Shown: positions 1-10,704 of the stretch, piece after piece
How the letters are laid out: the number at the start of each line of letters is the position of its first letter
Numbering within the stretch: the first letter of the stretch is position 1
NCBI GenBank assembly: GCA_036186865.1
Contig: AP025053.1
Location: forward strand, 11,783,403-11,847,402
DNA: 64,000 bases
Direction: 5' to 3'
Origin: Eustoma russellianum
Lineage: Eukaryota; Streptophyta; Magnoliopsida; Gentianales; Gentianaceae
Notes under the pieces: generated by a model
Told to the model about the DNA's origin: nothing
The model's database searches: none
Seen by the model: the letters and a program-made list of their open reading frames with translations, nothing else
Position numbers and translations under genes: made by a program

Positions 1-72
1 ATATTAATAAAATGTTTAATTAAAAAATATATATATTAATAAAACAACTAGACGGTACCGCCCGTCTTTCAT
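1..72. other. AT-rich edge sequence, unassigned
   Basis: A/T-rich sequence with a small inverted repeat (AGACGG at 50-55 and CCGTCT at 62-67). I see no coding potential. It may belong to the Sirevirus LTR that follows, but the similarity is too weak to claim. Confidence 0.3.
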
Positions 73-238
73 CAAAAAAATATATATATATATTTTCAAA
101 TTTTTTGAAAAAGGCATATACACATGTGTTCCAACGTACTACCGACACGTTATATATTTTACGTACGTACGTTAATGTCACACCATCATACTTAACTCAT
201 ATTTATGAGTATATTCAAGTCTTATATAATATGATATA
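73..238 (+). repeat. Sirevirus LTR fragment (copy h), cut by a gypsy-type LTR
   Basis: This matches the part of the Sirevirus LTR that lies about 400-560 bp into the complete copy at 2277 (compare 2690-2840): the same block with CGTACGTACG and the run towards the TATATCATATGATATA palindrome. The match stops at 238 inside that palindrome, where an inverted gypsy-type LTR begins. The rest of this LTR is not found in register further right, so the locus has since been rearranged. Confidence 0.75.
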
Positions 239-1040
239 TGTGGCGCCCCGCACCCCGGCCCCGCCGAAGTCGGTGCACCCGCCGTACTTCACTAAGGAGA
301 GTACTAGGCGTCATCCATACGCGTCATGATCCATGATAGAAATGCATGGATTTTCGTGCTTACCCGCAAATAAGTAAGCGAAACCGTGGCAGAATTTAAA
401 TCTTCAAATTAAAAACATCATCACAACCATTCCAAGTTTACAACCCACATCAAATGTATCAGAAAGTGACAAAAGCCAATTGTTTTTCCATCTCAATTAC
501 ATAACTCAGTCATCCCTTAAAGATGGCAAGTCCGGTCTCCTAAATCTGGCCATCCTTCACTGCACTCACGGGTAGGGAACCCTAGGTTCGTCATCGATCC
601 ACTCTACTTTCTCTCCTGCCACCTCTGGGAGGAAAAAAATAGGGTGAGTGACAATGTCACCAGCAAGTATGCTATAATAATCATGGGTTAAATGGGAAGT
701 GCGAACAAGAACCGAACACCAAAAATTTTGGTTTAGAAGCATACCTGTCCTCCGTCCAATACTCGATAGGGATCATCACTTAATGTAGCAAGATCATAAC
801 TTAATTAAAATCATCACTCAAAGCAGAATATAACATTAAAAGACTGTAACTCGTATCGATGAATAACACAATAAGAATCATCACTTAGGGTCTACGAGGT
901 CATCATAACATAAATCTCATGTGTCGCTTCATGAATGTAATATGCATGCATATGTACGTGTGGTGCATCGAGATGAAAATGGAAATATGATCTTTCATGC
1001 TTTTCTTTAAAATCATCATCGTCGTAAAACAGTAGAGTGT

Positions 1041-1237
1041 TCAGATCTATCTTCCCGGATCTGAGGCGATAACTTCTCCCCTTCGAATCTATTATTCCCG
1101 GATTCAGAACGGTAACGTCATCTTACTTGTCGGGTCTATTCTTTCCGGACCCACACGGTCATTCTTATCATCATCATCAGGCCTATTATCTCCGGGCCTG
1201 AACGGTCATACTGTCAGATCACTTAACCCGGATCTGA
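1041..1237 (-). repeat. Dyad-symmetric repeat array in gypsy-type LTR (copy g)
   Basis: Five units of about 40-55 bp. Each has a left arm, a 10-11 nt core close to TATTATTCCCG, and a right arm complementary to the left: TCAGATC/GATCTGA (1041-1047, 1058-1064), GAATC/GATTC (1085-1089, 1101-1105), GGGTC/GACCC (1132-1136, 1148-1152), TCAGGCC/GGCCTGA (1177-1183, 1195-1201), TCAGATC/GATCTGA (1214-1220, 1231-1237). The arms differ between units but stay complementary within a unit. Function unknown; candidate LTR regulatory or RNA-structure element. Confidence 0.8.
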
Positions 1238-1629
1238 GCGGGTTCTTACTGGCCAAGTTCATACTCACACACGGTACCGGTGGGGAATCATTCTTGCAAA
1301 TCAAAATCATCTTTTGAAAACGTTTTTCATCTTTCTTTCACATAAAAAGACATGCTGTAAATCATGTACGTGACGATGATGCGATGCATGACATGTAATA
1401 TGCAAACTACGGCATAATGCGTGACATAAACGAATAGATACGTCTCGTCGCTATGCTGGAAAAATCCGGTTTAGTGGCGTCTACTTCTCCTTAGGGATTT
1501 CTTATTAAAATACATATTCTAGACCAATTGGTTCACATGTACTTCTCCGTAAATGTCATAAGTGATTGCCATGCAAGTGCTATGGAATTATGATGTCGAT
1601 AAGGGAATCGTTTGTTCTTTTTCATGAAA

Positions 1630-2235
1630 CGGTGCAACCTGAATTCTGGAATGACCAAATTCTGTTATAAAATTTATTGTGACCAATCCTTTAATCTTTT
1701 TCCAGAAATTCAAACTCTCTATCCTAATAAACTCATTGAGCTAGCATCCTGTCAAAATTTAGCCCGAATACAATTTTTTAAGGCCCGTTCCAGATCATGC
1801 AATCTTGCTACACAAATTCTGTCCATCCAGCACATTTCAGTTTGACCCGTTTTACTAGAAAATTCACTAAAAATAAACCACAACTCATTTTGACAAAATT
1901 CCAACTTCCACCTTTACTTTATTCATGGGGTTAGTATCATACCGAAAATTAGTGAATTTTCATACATCTAAGGTCCATTTCTAGGATACCAAACACGTTA
2001 CTTAAATTCTGTCCAGTACAACATTTTCAGCAGGACCAATCTCAGTAGAAAATTCATTAAAAATAAACCGTTGCTCCTTTTAATGAGATTCTAACTCTCA
2101 CATCTAACATTCACATAAAACTAATAGCATACCAAAAATCAATGGATTTGAAAGTTCTTAAGGTTCCTTTTCTGGTCTCACAATACAGTCCAAATTTCGG
2201 TCCAGCTCCAGAAATTTTCTAGCGATCATATATTC
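1630..2235 (-). repeat. About 190-bp tandem modules in gypsy-type LTR (copy g)
   Basis: Roughly three diverged modules. Each carries a CTGTCCAG-like block, an AAAATTCA-TAAAAATAAACC block and an AAGGTYCWTTTC block. The CTGTCCA marks near 1816 and 2008 are about 192 bp apart. Related modules occur in E3, E4 and E5. Confidence 0.6.
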
Positions 2236-2322
2236 TTCGTAAGTGTCCTTAGCTTACATTTTTGTCACCAACCCTTTGTAGAAATAAGAGGGTTTGAATG
2301 ATTTCAAAATAAGAAATTTGAA

Positions 2323-2323
<1 letters not shown>

Positions 2324-2362
<39 letters not shown>
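2324..2362. repeat. (TA)n microsatellite in E1 5' LTR
   Basis: About 39 bp of alternating T and A. Other copies of this LTR have only short TA runs here, and the 3' LTR stub breaks off in the same TA run at 10761. Confidence 0.95.
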
Positions 2363-2365
<3 letters not shown>

Positions 2366-3584
2366 GTGCATAAATGTGTACATGTGTGCATGATAACTTG
2401 CCATTACTTGCCTTATTTAGCTTATATATTATGTTGCCATACTAACAAGCCATGAAGCATTAAAGCTTACATCATATGGCAAACATTTGTTGTGTTTATA
2501 CTATTTTCAGGTGCCACCATTAATGAACTAAATTAGTTCATTAAGTGAAGTACTTAGTTTAATAAACTAAGTAGTTCATTAAAGGAAGATTAATTTGGAA
2601 AAGGCACAAAGGCAACAAGGCCAAGGAAGGAAAGTTCTCTCCTCCTCCCCATCTTCATTAAACACGCCACATATACATATATTATACATATTTTCAGATT
2701 TTTTAAATAAAGGCACATACACATGTGTTCCAACGTACTACCGACACGTTATATATTTTTCGTACGTACGTTAACGGCACACCACTATACTTAACTCATA
2801 TTATGAGTATATTCAGGTCTTATATCATATGATATAAGATATGGTGATGACAAATTAAATACGACACGATAAAAGGTTCTAAACCGAAATTTGTCGTATC
2901 GGACGAATACCGAAACTTCGCCAACGTGTCACGTACTTGCCATAAATAAATGGCCAGCCGATATACATCAAAATATGATGTAAATTTCGTGCTACACATG
3001 ACATATTCAGCCAAAGATACTTTCCATGTTGGCACACACAAATTACTCCACATTAAGGCCAAAATGTGAAGATTCCAAGTTTAATTTTGTCACATGTTAA
3101 TGGTACCACTTTAAACCAGCCAAGTGCTGAGATTTAAAGTATATATTATATATATTATGTATAACATAATATATATAACATGTGCAAAAGTTGGAATTTA
3201 AATTAGAGAAAAATCGGGTAATCGATAAATATCGAAAATTCGGTTTTCTACGCACATAACATGGAACGTTTTTCTTGTACATCATGTGACACGTATCTAG
3301 ACACTTTTTACATATGGTATACATCTTAAAGTGTTCTAGAAAATTAAATTAAGGGCTGATTGGAATATTACATGTGTGTATTATTAAATGTGCACTATTT
3401 TACAAAGTTAGCAAAAATGAAATTCAGCACATGCATATACATGTATACACGCCCCTACAGCTGAGATGGAGCATATGTGGAGCCTTGTTGGCATATTGAT
3501 TGGTCAAGAATCAATCATACATTATTGGTGACATAAAGGAAGGAGCTACACAAGGTAATACTTCAAAATCTTGTCACAATTGTG

Positions 3585-3938
3585 ACACATGTTGAAAATT
3601 CAGCATGTGTGCTAATGGGTGGCGTTTTTAAGGTCATTATGAGACATATTTTACTTCATGATTAAGGTGGATTGATTGGAAGAGGATATGGTAAGGTTTT
3701 GAATAATATTTAAAATAAATAAATGGTGATATTTAGCATATCACACATGCTGAAAATTTTTCAGCATGTGTACATGGTGTGGCCGAAATTTTAGTACTAA
3801 AATGTGTCCAAGTTCATCTTTTAATTGGTAGAAGTACTTACCATATATTATTGATTCATTTTATGATGAAAATTTAAAGAAAAATGGTAATGATTTAAAG
3901 TTTATCCCCATGATGCACATGCTGAAAAATTCAGCATG
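3585..3938 (+). repeat. Three CATGCTGAA palindromes in E1 5' LTR
   Basis: Positions 3585-3610 (one mismatch), 3743-3771 (perfect 14-bp arms, 1-nt centre) and 3918-3938 (9-bp arms, 3-nt centre). Arms are variants of ACACATGCTGAA and its complement around an A/T centre, spaced about 160-175 bp; GGCCGA plus a T-rich run follows the second and third at a short distance. The same set is present in every complete LTR of this family in the window. They lie upstream of the promoter-like block. Confidence 0.9.
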
Positions 3939-4105
3939 GCAAGATTGTCTTGGCCGATTTTTTGGCATAGAAATGGAAGAATTTTTGGTCTTGCAATTTA
4001 TGAGAAAATTCTTGATTTATGGTATGATTTTGTGATTGATTTTTGGCACATGTTAAAGTGAATATCTCAGATTTTTCTCCATGTCATCTTGATGACAACA
4101 TTGAG

Positions 4106-4267
4106 CCAATAAGGAGGTGCCAAGTAAGCGAAGACTAAATGATGATCCAATAGGAAGATGCCAAGTAAGCAAGGCATTGTCACAATGATGTCTTACACTC
4201 TCTCAAGGACTTAAAAGACAATTTTCAAGAGGGGAGAAGCCCTAGGGGGACGGCTGCAACTATAAGG
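4106..4267 (+). promoter_or_regulatory. Promoter-like block of Sirevirus LTR (CCAAT direct repeats, TATA-like)
   Basis: Two direct repeats, 4106-4129 and 4147-4170, each start CCAAT and end TGCCAAGTAAGC, 41 bp apart. A TATA-like TATAAGG follows at 4261. The CCAAT pair with the same 41-bp spacing is kept at 19600 and 19641 in E2, while the TATA-like site is weaker there. The placement upstream of a C/T-rich leader fits an LTR promoter, but no start site can be shown from sequence. Confidence 0.4.
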
Positions 4268-4446
4268 AAAGAAGAGGAGAGCAAACAAAAGACAACAACA
4301 AGCATTGCATTCTAAAGAGATCAAATAGCCAAGCTCTTCTTCTCCTACATCTTCTTTCTTTCTCTTTCTTGTACAAGCCTATTGTATTCATATTCTTTCA
4401 ATCTTGAATAGGCTTAAGATAAACCACCATTCATACATCTTTGTAA

Positions 4447-4473
4447 AAGATTGATCAAGGTGTGATCAATCTT
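4447..4473 (+). other. Conserved LTR hairpin (AAGATTGATCA / TGATCAATCTT)
   Basis: Eleven-bp perfect stem with a 5-nt loop. The same hairpin or a close variant recurs in the other Sirevirus LTRs (near 14587, 19945, 25147, 46528, 62904 and 63627). It lies downstream of the promoter-like block, so it would probably be transcribed. Function unknown. Confidence 0.7.
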
Positions 4474-5341
4474 CATTGTAGCAAGGTGGTGGTGTTCGTG
4501 TGAATTGTACTCGTCATACAAGGTTTGTAAAGGGTTGGAGTTAGGTGTAACTCTATCAACCCTGCGGTAAGGTGTACTGCGTGTGTGTGATTAGTGTGAA
4601 CCAAGGAAGGTGTTCCTTGAAGACTGGAGTAGGTTGTTTATAACCGAACCAGTATAAAATTCTTGGTGCCATTTACTTTCTGCATTTACGTTTCAGTTAC
4701 TGCACTGTTTATCCTTCTTATTCGCATCCGTAAAAATAGTAAACGATTTTCAAAAATTACGAAAATTTCCAGAAACATACTTACACGTTTTAGGGTTAAT
4801 TTGGCACAAGTTGCAACCCTTTTGGATAAGTATAAGTCAATCAAACATCAAAAGTGCTGAGACTAGTGCAGTCTGATTTTCAGACTTGCAAAGGTTGAGA
4901 CTTTGATTATATTTGACCTACTTCCCAAACGAATTTTCCAAAACTGTTTCAACCCATTTAAATATAGTATATAAGGAGTTAGTGGTCAAATTTTTAGAGC
5001 ATTTGGACGTTCACACAAATAGGAATTAATTTTTCAAAACTATCTACAGTTTCTGGCAGATTTGCACAATCTGAGTATCAACGGTTTTTGAAGGGGTTAA
5101 AGGTTGAATTTTAATTTGAAATTTTTAGGGGACCCTCATAACATTTGAGGCTAAGTTCTCTGAAAATTTCATAATTTTTGGAGACCTCTAACCTAGTTTT
5201 AAAAACGTTTAAAACTAGTTCTGAAAACAGAATCTGTTTTCAGAACTTGAATTGTTCAAGTTTAAAGAAGTTTTAAAAAGCACACTTTCCGCACCATCAA
5301 TTCAACCCCCCCTTCTAGTGGTGCCTTGCAGATCCTACAAG

Positions 5342-5353
5342 TGGTATCAGAGC
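5342..5353 (+). promoter_or_regulatory. E1 primer binding site (initiator-Met tRNA)
   Basis: TGGTATCAGAGC, two bases after the LTR end, is the complement of the 3' end of plant initiator-Met tRNA. This is where minus-strand DNA synthesis is primed. Confidence 0.93.
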
Positions 5354-5393
5354 GCAGGAATACTCACTTCAAGGAATCCAACGATTCAGTGAG

Positions 5394-7315
5394 ATGGCAT
5401 CCACAAATCTCAAAACCGAGCAAGAAGGTATGTCAAGCCAAAGGCCTCCACTTTTTGACGGTGAGTCGTTTATTCAGTGGAAACTTAGGATGAAGCTTTT
5501 TCTTATGGCTATAGATATAGATCTTTGGTCAATCATTGAAGATAGTCCCTTATGTCCCATCTAATATATCCACTGTAGACGGAGTTACTTTAGAAGTTAT
5601 TAAAACTAGACAAGAATATACGAGTGATGATAAAAAGAAACTTAGTATGAATGCTAGGGCTATGCAATTGCTTTTAAACGGATTAAGTAAAAGTGAGTCT
5701 AGTTATGTGTCAAACTGTTCGAGTGCACGAGAAATGTGGAGGATACTAGAAATGAAACATGAAGGCACGAGTCAAGTAAAAGAGTCAAAAATTAACATGC
5801 TCATGTCCACACTTGAGTCTTTTAAATTATTGCCTAATGAGTCTATTGTAGATATGGATCTTCGTTTGACTAACATCTACAACTCTCTTGAGTCTCTTGG
5901 TAAGGCTTTTACTACGCAGGAAAAGGTACAGAAAGTCCTACGAAGCCTTCCTTCTGAATGGGATCCTAAAGTGACTGCGATAGAGGAAAGCAAGGAGACT
6001 AAATCAATAAAGATGGAAGAACTAATCGGTTCACTTAAAGTTTATGAAAATAAACTCACCATTCGGAAATCGGAATCATCTAAACAAGGTAAAACCCATA
6101 GCTTTTAAATCAAATGAATACGTCTCCCCTCCCTCCGATCACGTAGATGATAGTGATTCCGAATCGGATTATGATGACCTAATTCTATTGGCTAAAGGAC
6201 TAAGAAAATTTATGAGAAGGTCATTTAGAAATAAAAAGAAGGGCACTACATCTAAGAGAAATAAAAACAAGTCAAATGATAAAGACATTAAATGTTATGA
6301 ATGCGGCAAACTCGGACACCTATCATATGACTGCCCAAACAAAGAAAAACAAACTACTAAATACCCTGACAAGGAGCGTAACAAAAATAGACTCGTCTCA
6401 GAACCCAAACAAAGGAAACGTGCTCAAAAGGCCTCCACCTGGAGTGACTCATCAGATTCCGAAACTGAGACCGAAGAGGAGACCGCTCAAGTTTGCTTTG
6501 CTTCCAAAGCATCTAACGAGGTATCATCTGATTCTGACTCTGACTCTGAACCTTCTTATGATGATCTTTTTAGTCAGTATCTAGAATTGCACAAATTTAC
6601 TAAGACTCTCGCTAAAGAAAAGAAACGATTAATTGAAGACAAGAAACTGTTAGAATCTTCTAACGAGAATCTTGTCGCTCAATTAAGCGATTCAAAGAAA
6701 GAGTCTTCATGTGTCATCACTGCATTGAAAACCGAGAGTTTCATCATTAACCTCTCAAAATAATGAAATGAAATCCGAGATTTCAAATTTGAAATCAAGG
6801 AATACCAATTTAGAGAAAATGATGAAACAGTTTGATACAGGGTCAAACATGCTGCATCGCATCATATTATCACAAAAGCATGACAGTGACAAAACTAGAC
6901 TGGGATACGTTGATACTAACGAAGTATCAACCAAACCAACCAAGTTTGTTGTGTCTAAGAAAGTAGACACCCCTAAGCCGCAAGTGGCGTCTAAGATGAT
7001 GCAAAAAGCGCCCCCCTTCCTCACGCCCCACTCCATCATATCATATGAAATATAACGTTGTACCATATAGATATGAAAAGAGAAGAACAATGCATACACG
7101 AAATACATATCATCCACGCACTACGCACACACACACAAGGACATATCAAAAGCGTCCTTCATTCAACGAGTATAGAGGAGTCCTTGGGCAAAAGACCCAA
7201 AGTGCATGCACCACATGTCTATTATATTGCACCTTTATCTACATTCTTGCCATTTGATAGACCGAGAAGGATCATCCAAGTATGGGTACCGAAAGGTACT
7301 TTTACCAAAAGGTGA
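5394..7315 (+). pseudogene. E1 gag, frameshifted
   Basis: Capsid-like protein of a Sirevirus. It starts at the ATG of MASTN; FDGESFIQWKLRMKLFL and the LNGLSKSESSYVSNCSSA / SLESLGKAFT region form a UBN2-type copia gag domain. A CCHC zinc knuckle (CYECGKLGHLSYDC) is encoded at 6293-6334. An acidic, Ser/Asp-rich stretch and a Lys/Glu-rich coiled-coil-like stretch follow. Comparison with the E2 gag shows breaks: an extra base near 5550, further frame changes near 6090 and 6750, and another near 7045. The reading frame cannot yield a full protein. The C-terminal Tyr/His/Thr-rich segment (7045-7200) leads towards protease. Confidence 0.85.
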
Positions 7316-7370
7316 TTAACTAACTCGAAAGGACCCAAAATTAAAAGGGTACCTAAATCACCTTTCCACA

Positions 7371-7748
7371 TTGCAGGGAGACCACACTTCGAAAGACACA
7401 TCAATAAAGTGGTTCCTTGACAGTGGTTGCTCGAGGCACATGACGGGTGACCCGAGCTTGTTCTCCAAATTAAAGAAGGTCACAAAAGGCGGATCCGTGA
7501 CCTTTGGAGACAACAATGAAGGCAAGATCATTGGAAAAGGTACGATTGGTAATCCGAACACACTCCAAATCTCCAACGTATTTTTGGTAAGCAACTTATC
7601 CTACAATCTTCTTAGCATTTCTCAATTTGTTGACAATGGTTTTAATGTGTGTTTTACTCACCCTTATTGCAACATAATAAATAAAAATGGAGAAACCGTT
7701 TTAAAAAGGAAAACGAGAAGGGAATATTTTTACGCTATCTATGGATGA
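7371..7748 (+). pseudogene. E1 pol: aspartic protease domain
   Basis: Contains WFLDSGCSRHMTG, the copia retropepsin active site (D-S-G), followed by VTFGDNNEGKIIGKGTIG and NLSYNLLSISQ, the usual tail of this domain. Its normal role is to cleave the gag-pol polyprotein. It ends in a stop at 7746-7748 just before the pre-integrase zinc region, where a working copy would read on. Confidence 0.87.
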
Positions 7749-8390
7749 TGTAGTAGACGCTAAAGTCAAGTGTTTTATGTCAAATGAACCCAATGTGAAT
7801 TTATGGTATAGACGTTTAGGACACATTGGCATTTCCACACTAGAAAAACTTCAATGAAAGAACCTAGTACGGGGATTGCCTACACTTGATTTAGACAACT
7901 TTCAGTTGTGTGAATCTTGCATAAAAGGCAAACAAACACGTGAGTCACTTAAGCCGAAAAATGAAATAAGCACGACTAGAATATTAGAACTATTGCATAT
8001 CGATTTGTTTGGTCAAAGTCGCACTACAAGCCTTGGTGGGCGTCACTATGCATGCGTAATTGTTGATGACTTTTCTCGTTATACTTGGACTTTATTTCTT
8101 GCACATAAGGATGATAGCGCCGTTGAGATTGCTAAATTAATTAAACAACTTGAAAAATCAATACGGTGTAAATGTGAAAAGGATAAGAAGCGTAGAGGCG
8201 GTGAGTTTAAAAACAAAGAGACGATTTTGTTTTGTGAAGAAAAAGGAATTAAACATGAGTTTTCGCCACCTAGAACTCCACAACTAAATGGAGTAGTAGA
8301 AAGAAAGAATCGTACATTACAAGAAATCGCTAGAACCATGCTTTGCGAAAATAATTGCCTAGATTTCTGTGGGCGGAAGCCGTAAATTGT
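7749..8390 (+). pseudogene. E1 pol: integrase domain (HHCC and catalytic core), broken
   Basis: The pre-integrase zinc region reads LWYRRLGHIG, then CESCIKGKQ; the family usually has LWHRRLGH, so one zinc-binding His appears replaced by Tyr. An in-frame TGA sits at 7855-7857. The core has HIDLFGQ (first catalytic Asp near 8002), VDDFSRYTW, and PQLNGVVERKNRTLQEIARTML with the catalytic Glu. In the second-Asp region the usual SDxGGEF is RRGGEF, so that Asp is missing. The domain would be inactive. Confidence 0.87.
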
Positions 8391-9060
8391 GCATGCTATA
8401 TTGTAAATCGGCTATCTATAAGAAAGAAAATAAACAAGACGCCTTACAAATTTTGAATGATCGCGTGCCTAAGATTGATTATTTTCGTGTGTTTGGATGC
8501 AAATGCTTTGTCTTGAATACAAAGATAATTTAGATAAATTTGAATCCAAATCAATTGAGTGCATTTTGTTGGGTATTCCATAAATTCAAAAGCATATAGA
8601 TGTTATGATCCTCTCACTAGACAAATCATAGAATCTATTCATGTTAAATTCAATGAATTTGGTGAGATTGATAAAGATAAGGAATATGACGATGATTTGA
8701 GTTGAAACCCGTTTTGAATGAAGATAATGATTCTTTTGATATGCATGATATGAATGAGACACTAGAAATGCATGATCATATAGAAATGCATGATAACCTT
8801 AGAGAAAATCAACCACGATGGCATAGAGATCACCCACATGATCTCATCATAGGCGAACATCACTCACGTGTGCGACCAACGTAGAAGAAATCACATTCGG
8901 ATGAAATAAATGAATTTCATGCTATGATTTCTGAAATTGAGCCTAAAAATGTGCATGATGCTTTGAAGTGATTCATCTTGGATTGATGCTAATGCTGACG
9001 AACTTATCAATTCGTTGAAATGATGTAGGGATGTATGGCCACGACCACAAGATAAGACTA
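8391..9060 (+). pseudogene. E1 pol: integrase C-terminal region to RT linker, heavily broken
   Basis: In shifting frames it still shows NRLSIRKK, YFRVFGCKCFVLNTK and NSKAYRCYDPLTRQIIES, the usual C-terminal part of copia integrase, followed by the low-conservation acidic linker before RT. There are several stops and frame changes. No catalytic motif is expected here. Confidence 0.7.
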
Positions 9061-9700
9061 TAATAGGCAACAAAGTGGTAGTTAGGAATAAAATGAATGA
9101 AGAAGGAAAGGTTTAGAAATAAAGCAGACTCGTAGCTCAAGGATATAATCAAGAAGAAGGAATACTACGATGAAACATTTGCACCCGTAGCACGTTTAGA
9201 AGCTATACGACTCTTACTTGCTATTGCTTGCATGAAAGATTTTAAATTGTATCAAATGGACGTCAAAAGTGCTTTCTAAACGGATTCATACAAGAAGAAG
9301 TATACGTGAAGCAACCACCCGGTTTTGAAGATTTGAAACATCCAGATCACGTGTACAAACTAAAGAAGGCACTATATGGCCTAAAGCAACGCCAAGCATG
9401 GTATGATCGTTTTGCTACTTTCCTTTTAGAAAATAATTTTAAACGTGGTACTATAGATAGTACACTATTTTTGAAACAAGAAAAATCAGATTTACTTATT
9501 ATTCAAATCTACGTAGATGACATTATTTTCGGTTACCTCACATAGACTCGTTAAAGATTTTGAAAATTGTATGAAAGCTGAATTTGAAATGTCTATGGTT
9601 GGTGAACTTAATTATTTTCTTGGCTTGCAGATTAAGCAAACGAGTAAAGGAATTCATATAAGCCAAGCTAATATGTAATGACATGATCAAAAAGTTTAAT
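9061..9700 (+). pseudogene. E1 pol: reverse transcriptase domain, broken
   Basis: Shows RLVAQGYNQ, ETFAPVARLEAIRLLLAIAC, YQMDVKSAF, EEVYVKQPPGFED, VYKLKKALYGLKQ and, at 9510-9521, the catalytic YVDD, then (after a frame change near 9540) KDFENCMKAEFEMSMVGELNYFLGLQI. These are the copia RT motifs in order. Stops and frame changes occur near 9115, 9160, 9280, 9540 and 9676. LKQRQAWYDR replaces the common LKQAPRAWY, a small local loss. Confidence 0.88.
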
Positions 9701-9729
9701 TTTGAAAATTTGAAACCATCCCCCACCCT

Positions 9730-10453
9730 ATGAGTGTCACTACTAAATTAGACAAAGACGAACATGGTAAAGACGTTGATAATGGATTATATCGATCTAT
9801 GATAGGTTCTTTACTATATTTAACTGCTAGTAGGCCTGACATCATGTTTAGCGTATGCATGTGTGCTCGTTTTCAAAGTCAACCTAAGGTGTCACACTTA
9901 AATGCGGTAAAAAGAATATTCCGTTATATTAAGCACACGCCCACCTTAGGTATTTGGTATGATAAGGATTCTACATTTGACTTACATGCTTACACTGATG
10001 CAGATTATGGTGGCTGCAAAATAGATAGAAAAAGCACGAGCGGAACTTGCCAATTTATAGGAAATTCCCTTATTTCATGGTTTTCCAAAAAGCAAGCAAG
10101 TGTTGCTTTGTCCACTACGAGGCTGAGTACATGGCTCTTAGCCTTTGTTGCACACAGTTGTTGTGGATAAAACAACAACTTTCGGACTTTGGAATTACCG
10201 TAAATAAATTCCTATATATTGTGATAGTATGAGTGCAATAAATTTGTCTAAGAACCCCGTGTTACACTCTAAGGCTAAGCATATAGAAGTTCGCTATCAC
10301 TTTCTTCGTGATCACGTTAACAATGGTAATATTGTCATAGATCACGTACGCACAGAATCACAAGTAGCGGATATATTTACAAAGGCCTTAAATCAAGCCA
10401 CATATGAATCTCTTCGTTCTAAATTAGGCATGATTCCCGTTGATGTGATTTGA
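9730..10453 (+). pseudogene. E1 pol: RNase H domain, frameshifted
   Basis: RSMIGSLLYLTASRPDIMFSV, then YTDADYGGCKIDRKSTSGTC, ISWFSKKQASVALST, a lost base near 10115, EYMALS, then KNPVLHSKAKHIEVRYHFLRDHV and ADIFTKAL. This is the copia RNase H, which removes RNA from the RNA/DNA hybrid, and its usual C-terminus. The frame changes twice (near 10115 and 10225). The ORF ends at 10453; no further gene lies between here and the 3' LTR. Confidence 0.88.
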
Positions 10454-10704
10454 TTGATATTATTTGATTTACTTTCCTTTTTGACAGGAATCTTTTGATT
10501 AACTTTCCAAAATAAAGGGGGAGAGAAGCATGATTTAAGGGGGAGAGACACTGATTGATCTTAATTGATCTTAATTGCACAATCAAGGGGGAGCCGGATT
10601 TGAAATTCGAAATTCAAATTTCAAATCTGTGCATGTTCAAGGGGGAGAGATAGCATTTAAATCATGTACACAAGTTATTTTGAAAATTATCAAAAGGGGG
10701 AGAT
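10454..10704 (+). promoter_or_regulatory. E1 polypurine tract cluster
   Basis: Five GGGGGAG tracts lie between the pol end and the 3' LTR: about 10514-10526, 10537-10548, 10585-10593, 10639-10650 and the terminal one at 10692-10703, which ends one base before the 3' LTR. The terminal tract would prime plus-strand DNA synthesis. A cluster of PPT copies is a known Sirevirus trait. E2 has the same arrangement. Confidence 0.85.

Larger units (their letters stand above)
239..2276 (-). mobile_element. Inverted gypsy-type LTR fragment (copy g)
   Basis: The left edge TGTGGCGCCCCG corresponds to the edge TGTAGCGCCCCG of E5, so this is the 3' end of an LTR on the minus strand. The order of blocks then follows E5: the CACCCGCCGTAC block, a GGGAGGAAAA block with the GTGAC-N3-GTCAC stem at 648-660, the dyad array at 1041-1237 and three ~190-bp modules. 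It is cut at 2276 by E1. No internal region or partner LTR is visible. The bases ATATA at 234-238 could be the left target duplication, but the right copy is absent. Confidence 0.75.
2277..5339 (+). repeat. E1 5' LTR, 3.06 kb
   Basis: Starts TGTAGAAATAAG and ends GATCCTACA, directly before the primer site. In order it holds a long TA run (2324-2362), a pair of inverted repeats around TTAATGAACTA (2520-2544) and TACTTAGTTT (2551-2573), a 22-bp perfect palindrome (2818-2839), three CATGCTGAA palindromes (3585-3938), a CCAAT direct repeat and TATA-like site (4106-4267) and a hairpin (4447-4473). It is long for a copia LTR. Confidence 0.88.

Noticed and set aside
105..329. Open frame of 74 residues near the left edge.
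   Set aside because: It crosses the junction between a Sirevirus LTR and an inverted gypsy-type LTR, so it is a chance frame.
5342..5353. Possible tRNA gene fragments at the TGGTATCAGAGC sites.
   Set aside because: Only 12 bases complementary to the tRNA 3' end directly after LTRs; these are primer binding sites, with no tRNA body.
10454..10704. An env-like third ORF between pol and the 3' LTR, as some Sireviruses have.
   Set aside because: Only about 250 bp lie there, filled with purine tracts and non-coding sequence.
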